From Aliidiomarina taiwanensis (GTDB lineage: Bacteria > Pseudomonadota > Gammaproteobacteria > Enterobacterales > Alteromonadaceae), in the NCBI RefSeq assembly GCF_003987015.1, contig NZ_PIPQ01000004.1, forward strand, positions 81,488 through 145,487: 64,000 nt of DNA. The letters run 5' to 3'. This document shows, piece after piece, positions 9,765-18,572 of this stretch (position 1 is its first letter; each line of letters begins with the position of its first letter). Position numbers and translations under genes: made by a program. The notes under the pieces were generated by a model. That model saw only the letters and a list, made by a program, of their open reading frames with translations, searched no databases and had not been told where the DNA came from.

Positions 9765-10184
9765 GTGAAACCAGCAGCACGACGTAAGGCCCGCCGCATG
9801 GCGATACAGGCAATTTATTCTTGGCAGCTTTCAGATAACGCCGTAAGCGATATTGAAGCCGAGTTTTTGGCAGAAAACGACATGACGAAAGTTGATGTAG
9901 CTTATTTCCAAGACTTGCTTCGCGGTGTTGCTGCGTCTGTTTCGACGCTAGACAGTATTCTAGCACCTTTTTCAGCCCGTCCGTTTGCAGAGCTTGACCA
10001 AATTGAACGCGCTGTATTGAGAGTGTCTGCGTATGAGTTACGCTCGCGTTTAGATGTACCTTATAAGGTCATCATGAACGAGGCCATTGAATTAGCGAAA
10101 GCGTTCGGAGCCGACGACAGCCATCGCTTTGTCAACGGAGTATTGGATAAAGCGGTCGATAGCTTGCGAGCTGCACGGCAGTAA
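9765..10184 (+). CDS. nusB: Transcription antitermination protein NusB
   Basis: NusB binds boxA RNA together with NusE (S10) and suppresses termination in rRNA operons. The protein has 139 residues and all-helical sequence: [19 protein letters not shown] at the N-terminus, then [13 protein letters not shown] and [18 protein letters not shown], then the C-terminal [10 protein letters not shown]. The start is GTG 9765 with GAGGA 9 bp upstream, 10 bp after ribH. thiL starts one base after its stop codon. Confidence 0.95.
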   Translation: MKPAARRKARRMAIQAIYSWQLSDNAVSDIEAEFLAENDMTKVDVAYFQDLLRGVAASVSTLDSILAPFSARPFAELDQIERAVLRVSAYELRSRLDVPYKVIMNEAIELAKAFGADDSHRFVNGVLDKAVDSLRAARQ

Positions 10185-10185
10185 T

Positions 10186-11178
10186 ATGCACACCTACAGC
10201 AAAGAGTTCGCGCTGATAGCTAAGTACTTTCAGCGCGAAGTGGCAGGAACAGACACACGAAGCAAAAACAACATAGTGCTTGGCATCGGTGACGACGCAG
10301 CCATTGTGGACCCACCTGAAGACGCGTCAATTGCCATTACCACCGACACCATGGTGTACGGCACTCATTTTGACGACCTTGTCCCAGCAGACGCCGTTGG
10401 ACATAAATTAGTTGCCATGAATTTAAGTGACCTAGCCGCTATGGGCGCCGAGCCGACGTGGTTGTCTTTGGCTGTTACTTGCCCGGATATTGACGAAGCT
10501 TGGATGAGTGAGTTTTCGCGCGGGTTTTTTGAGTTAAGCGACTACTATAACTGTTCTTTAATTGGCGGTGATGTCACACGTGGCCCCTTGTCGTTTACGG
10601 TTACCGCTCAAGGAATAGTGCCCCGTGGCAAAGAAATGCGCCGACGAGGTGCTCGCCCAGGCGATCGCATTTACGTTAGCGGTACCTTAGGCGACGCAGC
10701 CGCGGCACTAGCAGGGCAGCAACAAACCCTGCCTGTGTGCGAAACACAGCAAGCACAACTGAATAAAGCGTTATTTTACCCGCGACCACAGGTGGGCTTA
10801 GGGCAGGCTCTTCGCGCCGTTGCTACCAGTGCCATTGACTTGTCAGACGGCCTGGCTAAAGACCTCCTGCATGTTCTGCAGTCGTCCAACTTAGGTGCCC
10901 GCGTTGACGCTGGGGCCTTACCTGCTTCTAAAATCTTGGAAATGGTGTTACCTGACCCGAGCCAGCGAGCTCAGTTGCAGTTAACCGGTGGTGAAGACTA
11001 TCAGCTATGTTTTACTGTGCCTGAAAGTCGACGCGGTAGCTTAGAAACCATCGCACATCAATTAGGTCTTGATATCACCTGTGTGGGGGTGATCGAAGGC
11101 GAACCTGGCTTACGCATTGAGTTGAATAATCAGCCTTTTTCGCTGAAAACAGCAGGCTTTCTACACTTTAAGGATTAG
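10186..11178 (+). CDS. thiL: Thiamine-phosphate kinase
   Basis: ThiL phosphorylates thiamine phosphate to the active cofactor thiamine diphosphate. I placed the start at ATG 10186 (MHTYSKEFALIAKYF), giving 330 residues and alignment with the E. coli N-terminus; a longer frame exists but runs into nusB. Visible motifs are LGIGDDAAIVD, TDTMVYGTHF, LSDLAAMGAEP, GGDVTRGPL, AIDLSDGLAKDL and GGEDYQLCF, the AIRS-type nucleotide and magnesium sites. It is probably cotranscribed with nusB and pgpA. Confidence 0.95.
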   Translation: MHTYSKEFALIAKYFQREVAGTDTRSKNNIVLGIGDDAAIVDPPEDASIAITTDTMVYGTHFDDLVPADAVGHKLVAMNLSDLAAMGAEPTWLSLAVTCPDIDEAWMSEFSRGFFELSDYYNCSLIGGDVTRGPLSFTVTAQGIVPRGKEMRRRGARPGDRIYVSGTLGDAAAALAGQQQTLPVCETQQAQLNKALFYPRPQVGLGQALRAVATSAIDLSDGLAKDLLHVLQSSNLGARVDAGALPASKILEMVLPDPSQRAQLQLTGGEDYQLCFTVPESRRGSLETIAHQLGLDITCVGVIEGEPGLRIELNNQPFSLKTAGFLHFKD

Positions 11179-11180
11179 CC

Positions 11181-11666
11181 ATGAAACGTTCTGAGTTATT
11201 GAAAAACCCTATTCACTTACTTTCGTTTGGCTTTGGTACAGGGTTAGCGCCAAAAGCACCTGGCACTTTTGGGACTTTGGTTGGAATACCTGCCGTACTT
11301 CTGTTTGCCCCGCTTGGGTTGAATGAGTACTTAGGCGTTATTGCTGCTTTTTTCCTGTTGGGCATTTTCCTGTGCGGAGAAACGGGCAAGGTACTGAAGA
11401 AACATGATGACCCAGCAATTGTCTGGGACGAAATTGTCGGCTATATGATCGCACTGTTCGCCATACCATTGACGTGGCAAACGATGCTACTCGCTTTTGT
11501 GCTGTTTCGCTTCTTCGATATTCGCAAGCCATGGCCTATACGTTGGCTCGATAAGAAGGTTTCTGGAGGTTTAGGCGTGATGCTCGATGATGTGTTGGCG
11601 GGCTTATTTACCTTGGTAATTTTGCATGCACTTATGGGTGCCGGCATGTTACCAGGCACCCTATAA
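11181..11666 (+). CDS. pgpA: Phosphatidylglycerophosphatase A
   Basis: PgpA removes phosphate from phosphatidylglycerol phosphate to make phosphatidylglycerol in the inner membrane. The 161-residue protein has the conserved FGFGTGLAPKAPGTFGTL N-terminus, the acidic DEIVGYMIA motif, and FDIRKPWPIRWLD followed by GVMLDDVLAG, which are the catalytic acidic motifs. Two or three membrane helices are evident. It begins 2 bp after thiL ends. Its end lies 8 bp from the end of dxs on the opposite strand. Confidence 0.95.
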   Translation: MKRSELLKNPIHLLSFGFGTGLAPKAPGTFGTLVGIPAVLLFAPLGLNEYLGVIAAFFLLGIFLCGETGKVLKKHDDPAIVWDEIVGYMIALFAIPLTWQTMLLAFVLFRFFDIRKPWPIRWLDKKVSGGLGVMLDDVLAGLFTLVILHALMGAGMLPGTL

Positions 11667-11674
11667 GCAACTTG

Positions 11675-13540
11675 TTAAAGCTGCGCAAGGCGTTGCTGAA
11701 TTCGTTTCAACATGCTTTGCGCGTCCAAGCCTAGCTCTTCTCGTATCTCACCCTGAGTACCGTGACGAATAAATTTGTCCGGTAAACCTATTAGCAGTGC
11801 TGGTGTCGACAGCCCTTCCGACTGCATAAACTCAAGCACGGCGCTACCAGCACCGCCTGCAATAGCATTTTCTTCTACCGTAACCAGTAGCTCATGAGAC
11901 CCTGCAAGTTCACGGACAATGGCTTCGTCTAATGGTTTTACAAAGCGCATATCAATAAGTGTTGCGTCTAGCTCTTCCGCTACTTTTTTGGTTTCAGCTA
12001 ACAAGGTTCCGAAGCAGAGAATAGCCACCTTTTTGCCTTCGCGAATCGTACGCGACTGACCGAGTGGCAACACTTCCAGCTCAGTGTATTCAAGACCAAG
12101 AGCATTCCCACGAGGGTAGCGAACCGCGGCCGGCACTCGGGCTTCAAAGCCTGTATGCAACATAAGGCGGCATTCGTTTTCGTCACTTGGGGTCATAATG
12201 ACTAAGTTTGGCACGCAGCGAAGGTAGCTAATGTCATAAGCGCCTTGGTGGGTTGCACCGTCAGCACCCACAATACCAGCCCGGTCAATAGCAAACAGGA
12301 CGGGCAAATTCTGCAGGGCGACATCGTGAATGACTTGGTCATACGCACGCTGTAAAAATGAGGAGTAAATAGCGACTACGGGTCGCTGTCCAGCAATGGC
12401 TAAGCCAGCGGCAAAGGTTACGGCGTGTTGTTCAGCAATCGCAACATCGTAGTATTGATCGGGATACTGCTGAGCAAATTGCACCATACCTGAGCCTTCG
12501 CGCATAGCGGGGGTAATGCCTGCTAGCTTGGGCTCTTGGGCGGCGGTTTCACACAACCACTCGCCAAAAATAGCCGAATAGCTGGGCGTGCTGGACGCTT
12601 GGCTTGGAAGGCTGTGCTTGGCTGGGTCAAACTGAGGCACACCGTGGTAACCGATCGGGTCTTTTTCTGCGGGAGCGTAGCCCTTGCCTTTTTGTGTCAT
12701 AACATGCAAGAACTGCGGCCCAGGCAAGTTACGCATATTCGACAAGGTTTCAACCAAGCCTTCGACATCATGACCGTCAATGGGGCCAATGTAGTTAAAA
12801 CCAAGCTCTTCAAAAATGGTGCCTGGCGTCACTAAGCCTTTCACGTGCTCCTCTGCACGGCTTGCCAAGCGGCGCATGTGTGGTAAGTCTTTTAACAGTT
12901 GTTTACCACCTTCCCGCAGAGAGGTATAAGGTTTACTTGCCAGAATTTTAGCAAAATGGCTATTTAAGGCGCCTACGTTTTCTGAAATAGACATTTCATT
13001 GTCATTTAAAATGACCAGCATGTTAGGGCTAATATCCCCAGCATGGTTCAAGGCCTCAAACGCCATACCGGCTGTCATGGCGCCGTCGCCTATAACGGCA
13101 ACAACTTTTCTATTCTGCGCTTCTTTTTGTGCGGCCACGGCCATCCCTAAAGCGGCACTTATAGAAGTACTTGAGTGGCCAACGCTCAGTACGTCATACT
13201 CACTTTCTTCACGCCAAGGAAAAGGGTGTAAGCCGTCTTTCTGGCGGATGGTATGCAGTTGATCGCGACGGCCTGTTAATATTTTATGGGGATAGGCTTG
13301 ATGGCCCACATCCCAAACAAGCTGATCAAAAGGGGTTTGAAACACATAATGCAAAGCGACGGTTAGCTCAACAGAGCCTAAACCACTGGCCAAATGGCCA
13401 CTGCTACGGCTGACCGACCCAAGTAAAAACTGGCGTAACTCGCCACTTACTTGTTGCAGCTGAGGCTTTGAAAGACGGCGCAGATCAGCAGGGCTTTCGA
13501 TACTGCTGAGAAGCGGGTACTGTCCAGAAATATTGGGCAT
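11675..13540 (-). CDS. dxs: 1-deoxy-D-xylulose-5-phosphate synthase
   Basis: Dxs joins pyruvate and glyceraldehyde-3-phosphate with thiamine diphosphate, the entry step of the MEP isoprenoid pathway. The protein has 621 residues, the E. coli size. It shows [19 protein letters not shown], the ThDP motif [18 protein letters not shown] (GDG...N), and the C-terminal [15 protein letters not shown] and [15 protein letters not shown] transketolase blocks. It is the last gene of xseB-ispA-dxs; the gap to ispA is 4 bp. Confidence 0.97.
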   Translation of the reverse strand: MPNISGQYPLLSSIESPADLRRLSKPQLQQVSGELRQFLLGSVSRSSGHLASGLGSVELTVALHYVFQTPFDQLVWDVGHQAYPHKILTGRRDQLHTIRQKDGLHPFPWREESEYDVLSVGHSSTSISAALGMAVAAQKEAQNRKVVAVIGDGAMTAGMAFEALNHAGDISPNMLVILNDNEMSISENVGALNSHFAKILASKPYTSLREGGKQLLKDLPHMRRLASRAEEHVKGLVTPGTIFEELGFNYIGPIDGHDVEGLVETLSNMRNLPGPQFLHVMTQKGKGYAPAEKDPIGYHGVPQFDPAKHSLPSQASSTPSYSAIFGEWLCETAAQEPKLAGITPAMREGSGMVQFAQQYPDQYYDVAIAEQHAVTFAAGLAIAGQRPVVAIYSSFLQRAYDQVIHDVALQNLPVLFAIDRAGIVGADGATHQGAYDISYLRCVPNLVIMTPSDENECRLMLHTGFEARVPAAVRYPRGNALGLEYTELEVLPLGQSRTIREGKKVAILCFGTLLAETKKVAEELDATLIDMRFVKPLDEAIVRELAGSHELLVTVEENAIAGGAGSAVLEFMQSEGLSTPALLIGLPDKFIRHGTQGEIREELGLDAQSMLKRIQQRLAQL

Positions 13541-13544
13541 AATG

Positions 13545-14447
13545 CTAGCGATCCCGTGTCACTAAATATTCGGTGAATTCAGAAAGTAACTGCGTATTGT
13601 ACGGTATTCCCGATAAGGCGTGTACTGCTTTATCGAATAATTGATTGCGTTTAGCAATCGCACCCTCCAAGCCTAATAAGGCGGGGTAAGTGGCCTTATG
13701 ATTGGTGATATCAGACCCTTGTGTTTTGCCAAGGGTTTCGGTGTCACTGATTTGGTCTAAAATGTCGTCTTGCACTTGAAAAGCGAGACCAATAGCGTCC
13801 GACCACTGCTGCAGTTTAGCATAATCTTCTGCGCTTATCTGCGGTGCACAGTGAGCTCCTAGTAACACAGCTGCTTTCATTAAAGCCCCGGTTTTTAGCT
13901 GGTGTACATGCTCTAGGGCGGTCAGGTCTAACGCTTGACCAGTGGCCTCAATGTCTAATGCTTGGCCACCACACATACCAATAAGCCCAGAGGCAGTGGC
14001 TAACTCCCGCACCATATTTAACTGTTGTTGGGGACTAACGTTTTTATAGGCGTGTGTTGTAAGGACCTGAAAGGCTTCTGCCTGGAGTGCATCTCCCGCT
14101 AGTATGGCCGTTGCGTGGTCATACTTAATGTGGCAGGTGGGCTTTCCCCTACGTAACGTGTCGTTGTCCATAGCGGGTAAGTCATCGTGCACAAGCGAAT
14201 AAGAATGAATGCATTCAATGGCCAAGGCAGGTGCGTCAAGGTCAGCTAAGTCAGCGCCAAGCATGGCACCTGTTGCATACACAAGAAAAGGGCGTACACG
14301 CTTACCACCGTTTAACATACTATAGGCCATAGCACTAGCTAACTTGTGAGAAGCCTCTTCCTTTGAGCGTGCTTTAAGCGTCTCAAAGTGGCGAGTAGAA
14401 AATTGCTCATGGCGCTTTTGAAGCTCGGCAAATTGCGAGTTGAACAT
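13545..14447 (-). CDS. ispA: (2E,6E)-farnesyl diphosphate synthase
   Basis: IspA makes farnesyl diphosphate from isopentenyl and dimethylallyl diphosphates. The 300-residue protein has the prenyltransferase motifs [14 protein letters not shown], the first aspartate-rich motif [24 protein letters not shown], and the second aspartate-rich motif FQVQDDILD. All sites appear intact. It sits between xseB and dxs with gaps of 9 and 4 bp, the classic operon order. Confidence 0.97.
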   Translation of the reverse strand: MFNSQFAELQKRHEQFSTRHFETLKARSKEEASHKLASAMAYSMLNGGKRVRPFLVYATGAMLGADLADLDAPALAIECIHSYSLVHDDLPAMDNDTLRRGKPTCHIKYDHATAILAGDALQAEAFQVLTTHAYKNVSPQQQLNMVRELATASGLIGMCGGQALDIEATGQALDLTALEHVHQLKTGALMKAAVLLGAHCAPQISAEDYAKLQQWSDAIGLAFQVQDDILDQISDTETLGKTQGSDITNHKATYPALLGLEGAIAKRNQLFDKAVHALSGIPYNTQLLSEFTEYLVTRDR

Positions 14448-14456
14448 AAATACAAC

Positions 14457-14744
14457 CTAAAACGGAGAGTCTGAAGGGGAATGCGAACTTGCCCCAGGGG
14501 CATCGGATGCTTCTGAAAGTTCGGTCAATTGTTCTTGACCGCCTTGTGCAATCAGCATTTGCACTTTTTGTTCAGCAGCTTGCAGTTTTTCTTGGCTAAT
14601 GCGTGACAATTTTACCGCATGCTCGAACTGCTTAAGAGCTTCGTCCAATGGTAACTCGCCTTGCTCAAGGGCAATAATAATTTTTTCTAGCTCGCTTATC
14701 GCTTGCTCAAAGGACTGATTTGAGGTTTCTGTAGTGTCCGACAT
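14457..14744 (-). CDS. xseB: Exodeoxyribonuclease VII small subunit
   Basis: XseB is the small helical subunit of exonuclease VII, which degrades single-stranded DNA with XseA. The 95-residue protein has the conserved FEQAISELEKIIIALEQGEL and LDEALKQFEHAVKLSRISQEKL helices plus a serine/proline-rich tail that is somewhat longer than in E. coli (80 residues). It heads the operon with ispA and dxs. GGAGACGAGGAT precedes the ATG. Confidence 0.95.
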   Translation of the reverse strand: MSDTTETSNQSFEQAISELEKIIIALEQGELPLDEALKQFEHAVKLSRISQEKLQAAEQKVQMLIAQGGQEQLTELSEASDAPGASSHSPSDSPF

Positions 14745-14812
14745 ATCCTCGTCTCCTTGGTTCTAAATCAATATTCAGTGTGAAATTTCAGGTATGCTTG
14801 CACATTGTACCG

Positions 14813-14839
14813 TAAAGAATCATTGAACAGGGCCGATAA
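14813..14839 (+). promoter_or_regulatory. Sigma-28 (FliA) flagellar promoter of pomAB
   Basis: TAAAGAAT at 14813-14820, then 11 bp, then GCCGATAA at 14832-14839. The FliA consensus as I know it is TAAAGTTT-N11-GCCGATAA. The -10 is perfect, the spacing is exact and the -35 core TAAAG is intact. It lies 95 bp before the pomA GTG on the correct strand, so the motor genes are probably late-class flagellar genes. Confidence 0.88.
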
Positions 14840-14934
14840 ACAAGCTGTAATAACAGAAAAAGTAGTTGTGCACATAACTCTTAGCATAAAAGTACCATAC
14901 TAACGCACGGCTCGGCAGAGGTGAGGAGAAAATA

Positions 14935-15696
14935 GTGGATATAGCAACAATTGTAGGCGTGCTTGGTGCCATTGCGTTCATCGTCATGGCTATGGTGATG
15001 AATGGCGAGCTAGGCTTATATATTAATATTCCGTCTATTTTAATTGTTTTCGGGGGAACTATTTTTGTTGCTCTTGCCAACTACACATTAAGTCAGTTTT
15101 TAGGTGCCGGGAAAGTGGTTGTAAAGGCGTTTAGCTTTAAAACAGACGCCCCGCTCGACCTAATAGATAAAGCCGTAGAAATGGCAGACGCTGCCCGTAA
15201 AGGTGGATTTTTAGCCCTTGAAGAGACAGAAATAGACAACCGCTTCTTCCGTAAGGGTATTGATATGCTGGTCGACGGACATGACGCAGAAGTTGTGCGT
15301 CAAACCCTGCAGAAAGATATTGACCTCACCTACCAACGCCACGACCAAGGCGTTGGTATTTTTCAAGCCATGGCTGACACGGCACCCGCAATGGGAATGA
15401 TAGGTACCTTAATTGGGCTTGTGGCCATGTTGGCCAATATGGATGACCCGAAGGCGATAGGTCCTGCTATGGCTGTTGCGCTTCTAACAACCCTCTACGG
15501 TGCATTTTTGGCCAACGTTATTTGCTTACCTATTGCGGCTAAACTGAAGCTAAGAATGGAAGAAGAAAAGCTGAATCAAGAGCTTATTTTAGACGGTATT
15601 TTAGGAATTCAAGACGGTCAGAACCCGCGCATTATTGAAGATCTGCTGAAAAACTACCTTGCTGAGTCGAAACGTGTTACCGACGAAGAAGAGTAG
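14935..15696 (+). CDS. pomA: Flagellar motor stator protein PomA (MotA family)
   Basis: Forms, with PomB, the ion-conducting stator that drives the flagellar rotor. The 253-residue protein has four membrane helices (about 5-25, 31-50, 150-170 and 182-202), the conserved TAPAMGMIGTLIGLV block in helix 3, and a charged cytoplasmic loop between helices 2 and 3. Similarity to Vibrio PomA (MDIATIVGVLGAI start) suggests sodium coupling, which is an inference. The start is GTG 14935 with GTGAGGAG upstream. pomB follows 14 bp later. Confidence 0.93.
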   Translation: MDIATIVGVLGAIAFIVMAMVMNGELGLYINIPSILIVFGGTIFVALANYTLSQFLGAGKVVVKAFSFKTDAPLDLIDKAVEMADAARKGGFLALEETEIDNRFFRKGIDMLVDGHDAEVVRQTLQKDIDLTYQRHDQGVGIFQAMADTAPAMGMIGTLIGLVAMLANMDDPKAIGPAMAVALLTTLYGAFLANVICLPIAAKLKLRMEEEKLNQELILDGILGIQDGQNPRIIEDLLKNYLAESKRVTDEEE

Positions 15697-15710
15697 AAGG
15701 AGCAAAAAGC

Positions 15711-16646
15711 ATGGCAGCATTACCGGCAATTGAAAAAAAGTGTCCTAAGTGCCCACCCAAGGGGTTGGCTCCTTGGATGGCGACTTTTGCAGACCTCATG
15801 GCTCTGCTGATGTGCTTTTTCGTGCTGTTACTTGCCTTTTCAGAAATGGATGTGCTGCGTTTCAAGCAAATAGCCGGCTCGATGAAGTTTGCTTTTGGGG
15901 TGCAGAATAAAATAGAAGTGACCGATATCCCTCGTGGTACCAGTGTTGTGGCCCTCGAATTCCGTCCGGGCAGACCAGACCCAACGCCGATTGAAACCAT
16001 TCAACAACAAACCATTGATATGACACAGCAGTCGCTGCAGTTCCAGGACGGTGAAGACAATGCCCAAGGGGGAACTGCCTTTGAAGAAGGTGGCGATGCA
16101 ACCCTAGATGAAACAACCGGTGGGGACACACAGCAAGTGTCCGAGCAGCAAAACAACCAAGAGCTGCTAGAGCTCATGATGCGCTTAGAAAACGAGCTTG
16201 CTGAAGAGCTTGACCAAGGCGCCATTGAGCTTGAACAACTCGGGCAACAAATTCTCATTCGGGTGAATGAGCAAGGAACCTTCCCGCAAGGCTCTGCTTT
16301 TTTACAGCCTCAGTTTAAGCCAGTTATTCGCAAAATCGCAGAAGTAATAGGTGATATTCCGGGAGAAGTTACCATATCAGGGCACACGGACAATCAAGTT
16401 ATCCGCTCTGAAATGCACAGCTCAAACTGGGACCTTTCCAGCAAGCGCGCCGTCAGTGTTGCTGAAGAAATGGCTCGTTCAGGAGCTTTTAATACCAATC
16501 GTATGACCATTATGGGCTATGCGGACACGCGCCCCTTGGTTCCAAACAACTCTCCAGACAATCGCCGCCGTAATCGACGTGTTGAAATTGCTATTATGCA
16601 AGGGAAGGCGCGTGAAAGTGCGCCAATTTCAACCAGCAACGAGTAG
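15711..16646 (+). CDS. pomB: Flagellar motor stator protein PomB (MotB family, OmpA domain)
   Basis: PomB anchors the stator to peptidoglycan and supplies the ion-binding aspartate. The 311-residue protein has a cytoplasmic N-terminus with CPKCPPKGLAPWMATFADLM, in which the conserved ion-site Asp lies at the start of the single helix (about 24-43). A long acidic, glutamine-rich linker (about 85-175) follows, then an OmpA/MotB domain with ISGHTDNQ and NRRRNRRVEIAI. The linker is longer than in E. coli MotB. It is cotranscribed with pomA. Confidence 0.94.
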   Translation: MAALPAIEKKCPKCPPKGLAPWMATFADLMALLMCFFVLLLAFSEMDVLRFKQIAGSMKFAFGVQNKIEVTDIPRGTSVVALEFRPGRPDPTPIETIQQQTIDMTQQSLQFQDGEDNAQGGTAFEEGGDATLDETTGGDTQQVSEQQNNQELLELMMRLENELAEELDQGAIELEQLGQQILIRVNEQGTFPQGSAFLQPQFKPVIRKIAEVIGDIPGEVTISGHTDNQVIRSEMHSSNWDLSSKRAVSVAEEMARSGAFNTNRMTIMGYADTRPLVPNNSPDNRRRNRRVEIAIMQGKARESAPISTSNE

Positions 16647-16672
16647 AGCTAGCCTAGTATTTACGCTATAAT

Positions 16673-16694
16673 CTACCCTTTTCAGCTAGGGTAG
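16673..16694 (+). promoter_or_regulatory. Hairpin directly before thiI that covers its likely ribosome binding site
   Basis: CTACCCT (16673-16679) can pair perfectly with AGGGTAG (16688-16694) around an 8-base loop. The right arm AGGGTAG is the only Shine-Dalgarno-like sequence before the ATG at 16699. TATAAT lies just upstream (about 16667-16672), so if that is the -10, the hairpin would form at the very 5' end of the mRNA. Confidence 0.4.
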
Positions 16695-16698
16695 TATC

Positions 16699-18162
16699 AT
16701 GAAGTTTATTGTTCGGTTGCACGCAGAAATAACAGTGAAAAGTAAGTCATTACGTAAGCGTCATGGCTCTGTGTTATCTAGCAATATTCGAAACCTGATA
16801 AAACAGCACACGGATCAGGTGGCTGTACGCTGGCTGTGGGACAAAATTGAAGTGGAAATACCTGCAGACGAGCAGCTCGCAGGCAAAGTGCGCGATGTCC
16901 TTGTATGTATTCCTGGTATTTCCCATATTGAAGAAGTTATAGAAACAGACTTCACCGACTTTGAAGGCGCTTTGCAGTTTGTTATTGACAATATGGGGCC
17001 CGCCTTAACGCATAAAAGTTTTGCAGTTCGGGTAAAGCGTCGCGGTAAACATGAATTCTCGTCACAAGACCTAGCCGTATATATTGGCGGCGGCATTCGA
17101 GCACGGGTTGAAGGCGCCACGGTCAAGTTGGTGCAGCCGCAAGAAACGGTTCAGCTCTGGCTCGAGAACGACACCTTGAGCCTGTTGGTTCGTCGTTTGC
17201 CAGGACTTGGCGGTTACCCGCTTCCGACCCAAGAAACCGCTTTATCACTTATCTCAGGTGGGTTTGACTCCGCCGTTGCCAGTTACCAATTTATTCGCCG
17301 TGGTGCGCGCACCCATTTCTGTTTCTTCAATTTAGGTGGCGCTGCAGCCCATGAGGCCGCTGTCCGTGAGGTAGCCTATTACGTTTGGAAAAAATACAGC
17401 TCTACCCACCCAGTGAAGTTCGTAAGTGTCGACTTCTCAGGCGTGGTGGAAGCTATTCTGAACCAAAACGAGCCTGGGGTGATGGGGGTTTTATTAAAAC
17501 GATCCATGCTTCGTGCAGCAGCCTTAGTAGCGGACCGTGTGAATGCGCAGGCGCTGGTGACCGGGGAAGCCCTTGGTCAGGTGTCAAGCCAGACTTTAAG
17601 CAATTTACAAATCATCGATGAAGTGACCCACAAGCTGGTATTGCGCCCGCTCATCACCATGGATAAACAAGATATTGTCAATATCGCCCGTGACATTGGG
17701 GTAGAAGAAATGGCTGCGTCCATTCCAGAGTATTGTGGGGTTATTTCAAACAAACCGACGGTAAAAGCTAAGCAGCAAGTTGTTTTAGCTGCCGAAGCCG
17801 GTATTACCGACGAAATGATAGAAGAAGCGGTGATGGCTGCGCCGGTGAAAGACATACGGGAAGTGCATGCACAACCCACGGCCTATATGCCGCCCATTTA
17901 TACGCAAGAGCAAGAGCTGCCTACAGGCACTGTGGTGATTGATATTCGCAGCCCTGAAGAGGAAGACGAAGCCCCGCTCAGTCTGGCCTCGACAGAAGTG
18001 GTGCACATTCCATTTTTCAAGTTAGCAAATAAAATGCAAACAATGGATACCAGCAAACCGTATGCGTTATATTGCCAGCAAGGGGTCATGAGTCGTTTAC
18101 AGGCCATTGCCTTGAAAGAACAAGGTGTTGCGCATCTTGCATTGTATGAGCCCAAGGACTAA
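16699..18162 (+). CDS. thiI: tRNA 4-thiouridine synthase / thiamine thiazole sulfurtransferase ThiI
   Basis: ThiI makes 4-thiouridine at tRNA position 8 and delivers sulfur to ThiS for thiamine synthesis. The 487 residues carry a ferredoxin-like and THUMP domain (about 1-165), the PP-loop ATPase motif LISGGFDSAVA (about 184-194), the conserved cysteine in IPEYCGVIS, and a C-terminal rhodanese domain with its active cysteine in LYCQQGVMSR. The full two-domain form is therefore present. It stands alone after pomB. Confidence 0.96.
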   Translation: MKFIVRLHAEITVKSKSLRKRHGSVLSSNIRNLIKQHTDQVAVRWLWDKIEVEIPADEQLAGKVRDVLVCIPGISHIEEVIETDFTDFEGALQFVIDNMGPALTHKSFAVRVKRRGKHEFSSQDLAVYIGGGIRARVEGATVKLVQPQETVQLWLENDTLSLLVRRLPGLGGYPLPTQETALSLISGGFDSAVASYQFIRRGARTHFCFFNLGGAAAHEAAVREVAYYVWKKYSSTHPVKFVSVDFSGVVEAILNQNEPGVMGVLLKRSMLRAAALVADRVNAQALVTGEALGQVSSQTLSNLQIIDEVTHKLVLRPLITMDKQDIVNIARDIGVEEMAASIPEYCGVISNKPTVKAKQQVVLAAEAGITDEMIEEAVMAAPVKDIREVHAQPTAYMPPIYTQEQELPTGTVVIDIRSPEEEDEAPLSLASTEVVHIPFFKLANKMQTMDTSKPYALYCQQGVMSRLQAIALKEQGVAHLALYEPKD

Positions 18163-18197
18163 CGGCGCTCGTTAATTAACTAGAAAGGACGTTGTAC

Positions 18198-18572
18198 ATG
18201 ATGATGTTAGGACTGCAATTTATCCGCAGACATGCACGCCTTATTTTTATACTCACATTTGCTGTTGTTTCATTTGCACTCTTAACACAACGTCCACCAA
18301 AGCCTTCCGCTTTGTCGTTTGAGCATGCGGACAAAGTGGCGCACTTTACCGTTTTCTTTGTGTTGACACTGACCATGCACCTAGCTTTTCGCCCACGCGT
18401 GTGGACAGGGTTGTTGTTAATGCTTGGGTATGGTGTATTGGTCGAAGTCATTCAGCACCAGGTGCCAGGCCGTGGTGCTGAATTACTAGACGTGGTCGCT
18501 GACATGGCAGGCGCTACCATGTTTTATGCATTTTGGTGGGTGAGTAAGCGGCTAGGCTTTTTTAGCCGCTGA
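18198..18572 (+). CDS. VanZ-like family membrane protein
   Basis: A roughly 124-residue protein with four hydrophobic segments. The ADKVAHFTVFFVLTLTMHLAF and EVIQHQVPGRGAELLDVVADMAGA blocks are typical of VanZ-like proteins of unknown function. I chose ATG 18198 because GAAAGGA lies about 10 bp upstream; ATGs at 18201 and 18204 are equally possible. Its last 21 bp overlap the 3' end of srmB on the other strand, including an 8-bp palindromic stem (18547-18570). Confidence 0.8.
   Translation: MMMLGLQFIRRHARLIFILTFAVVSFALLTQRPPKPSALSFEHADKVAHFTVFFVLTLTMHLAFRPRVWTGLLLMLGYGVLVEVIQHQVPGRGAELLDVVADMAGATMFYAFWWVSKRLGFFSR

Noticed and set aside
18547..18570. Palindrome AGCGGCTA / TAGCCGCT as a bidirectional terminator
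   Set aside because: It lies inside the overlapping 3' coding ends of the VanZ-like gene and srmB and has no T-run on either side. It is probably incidental.
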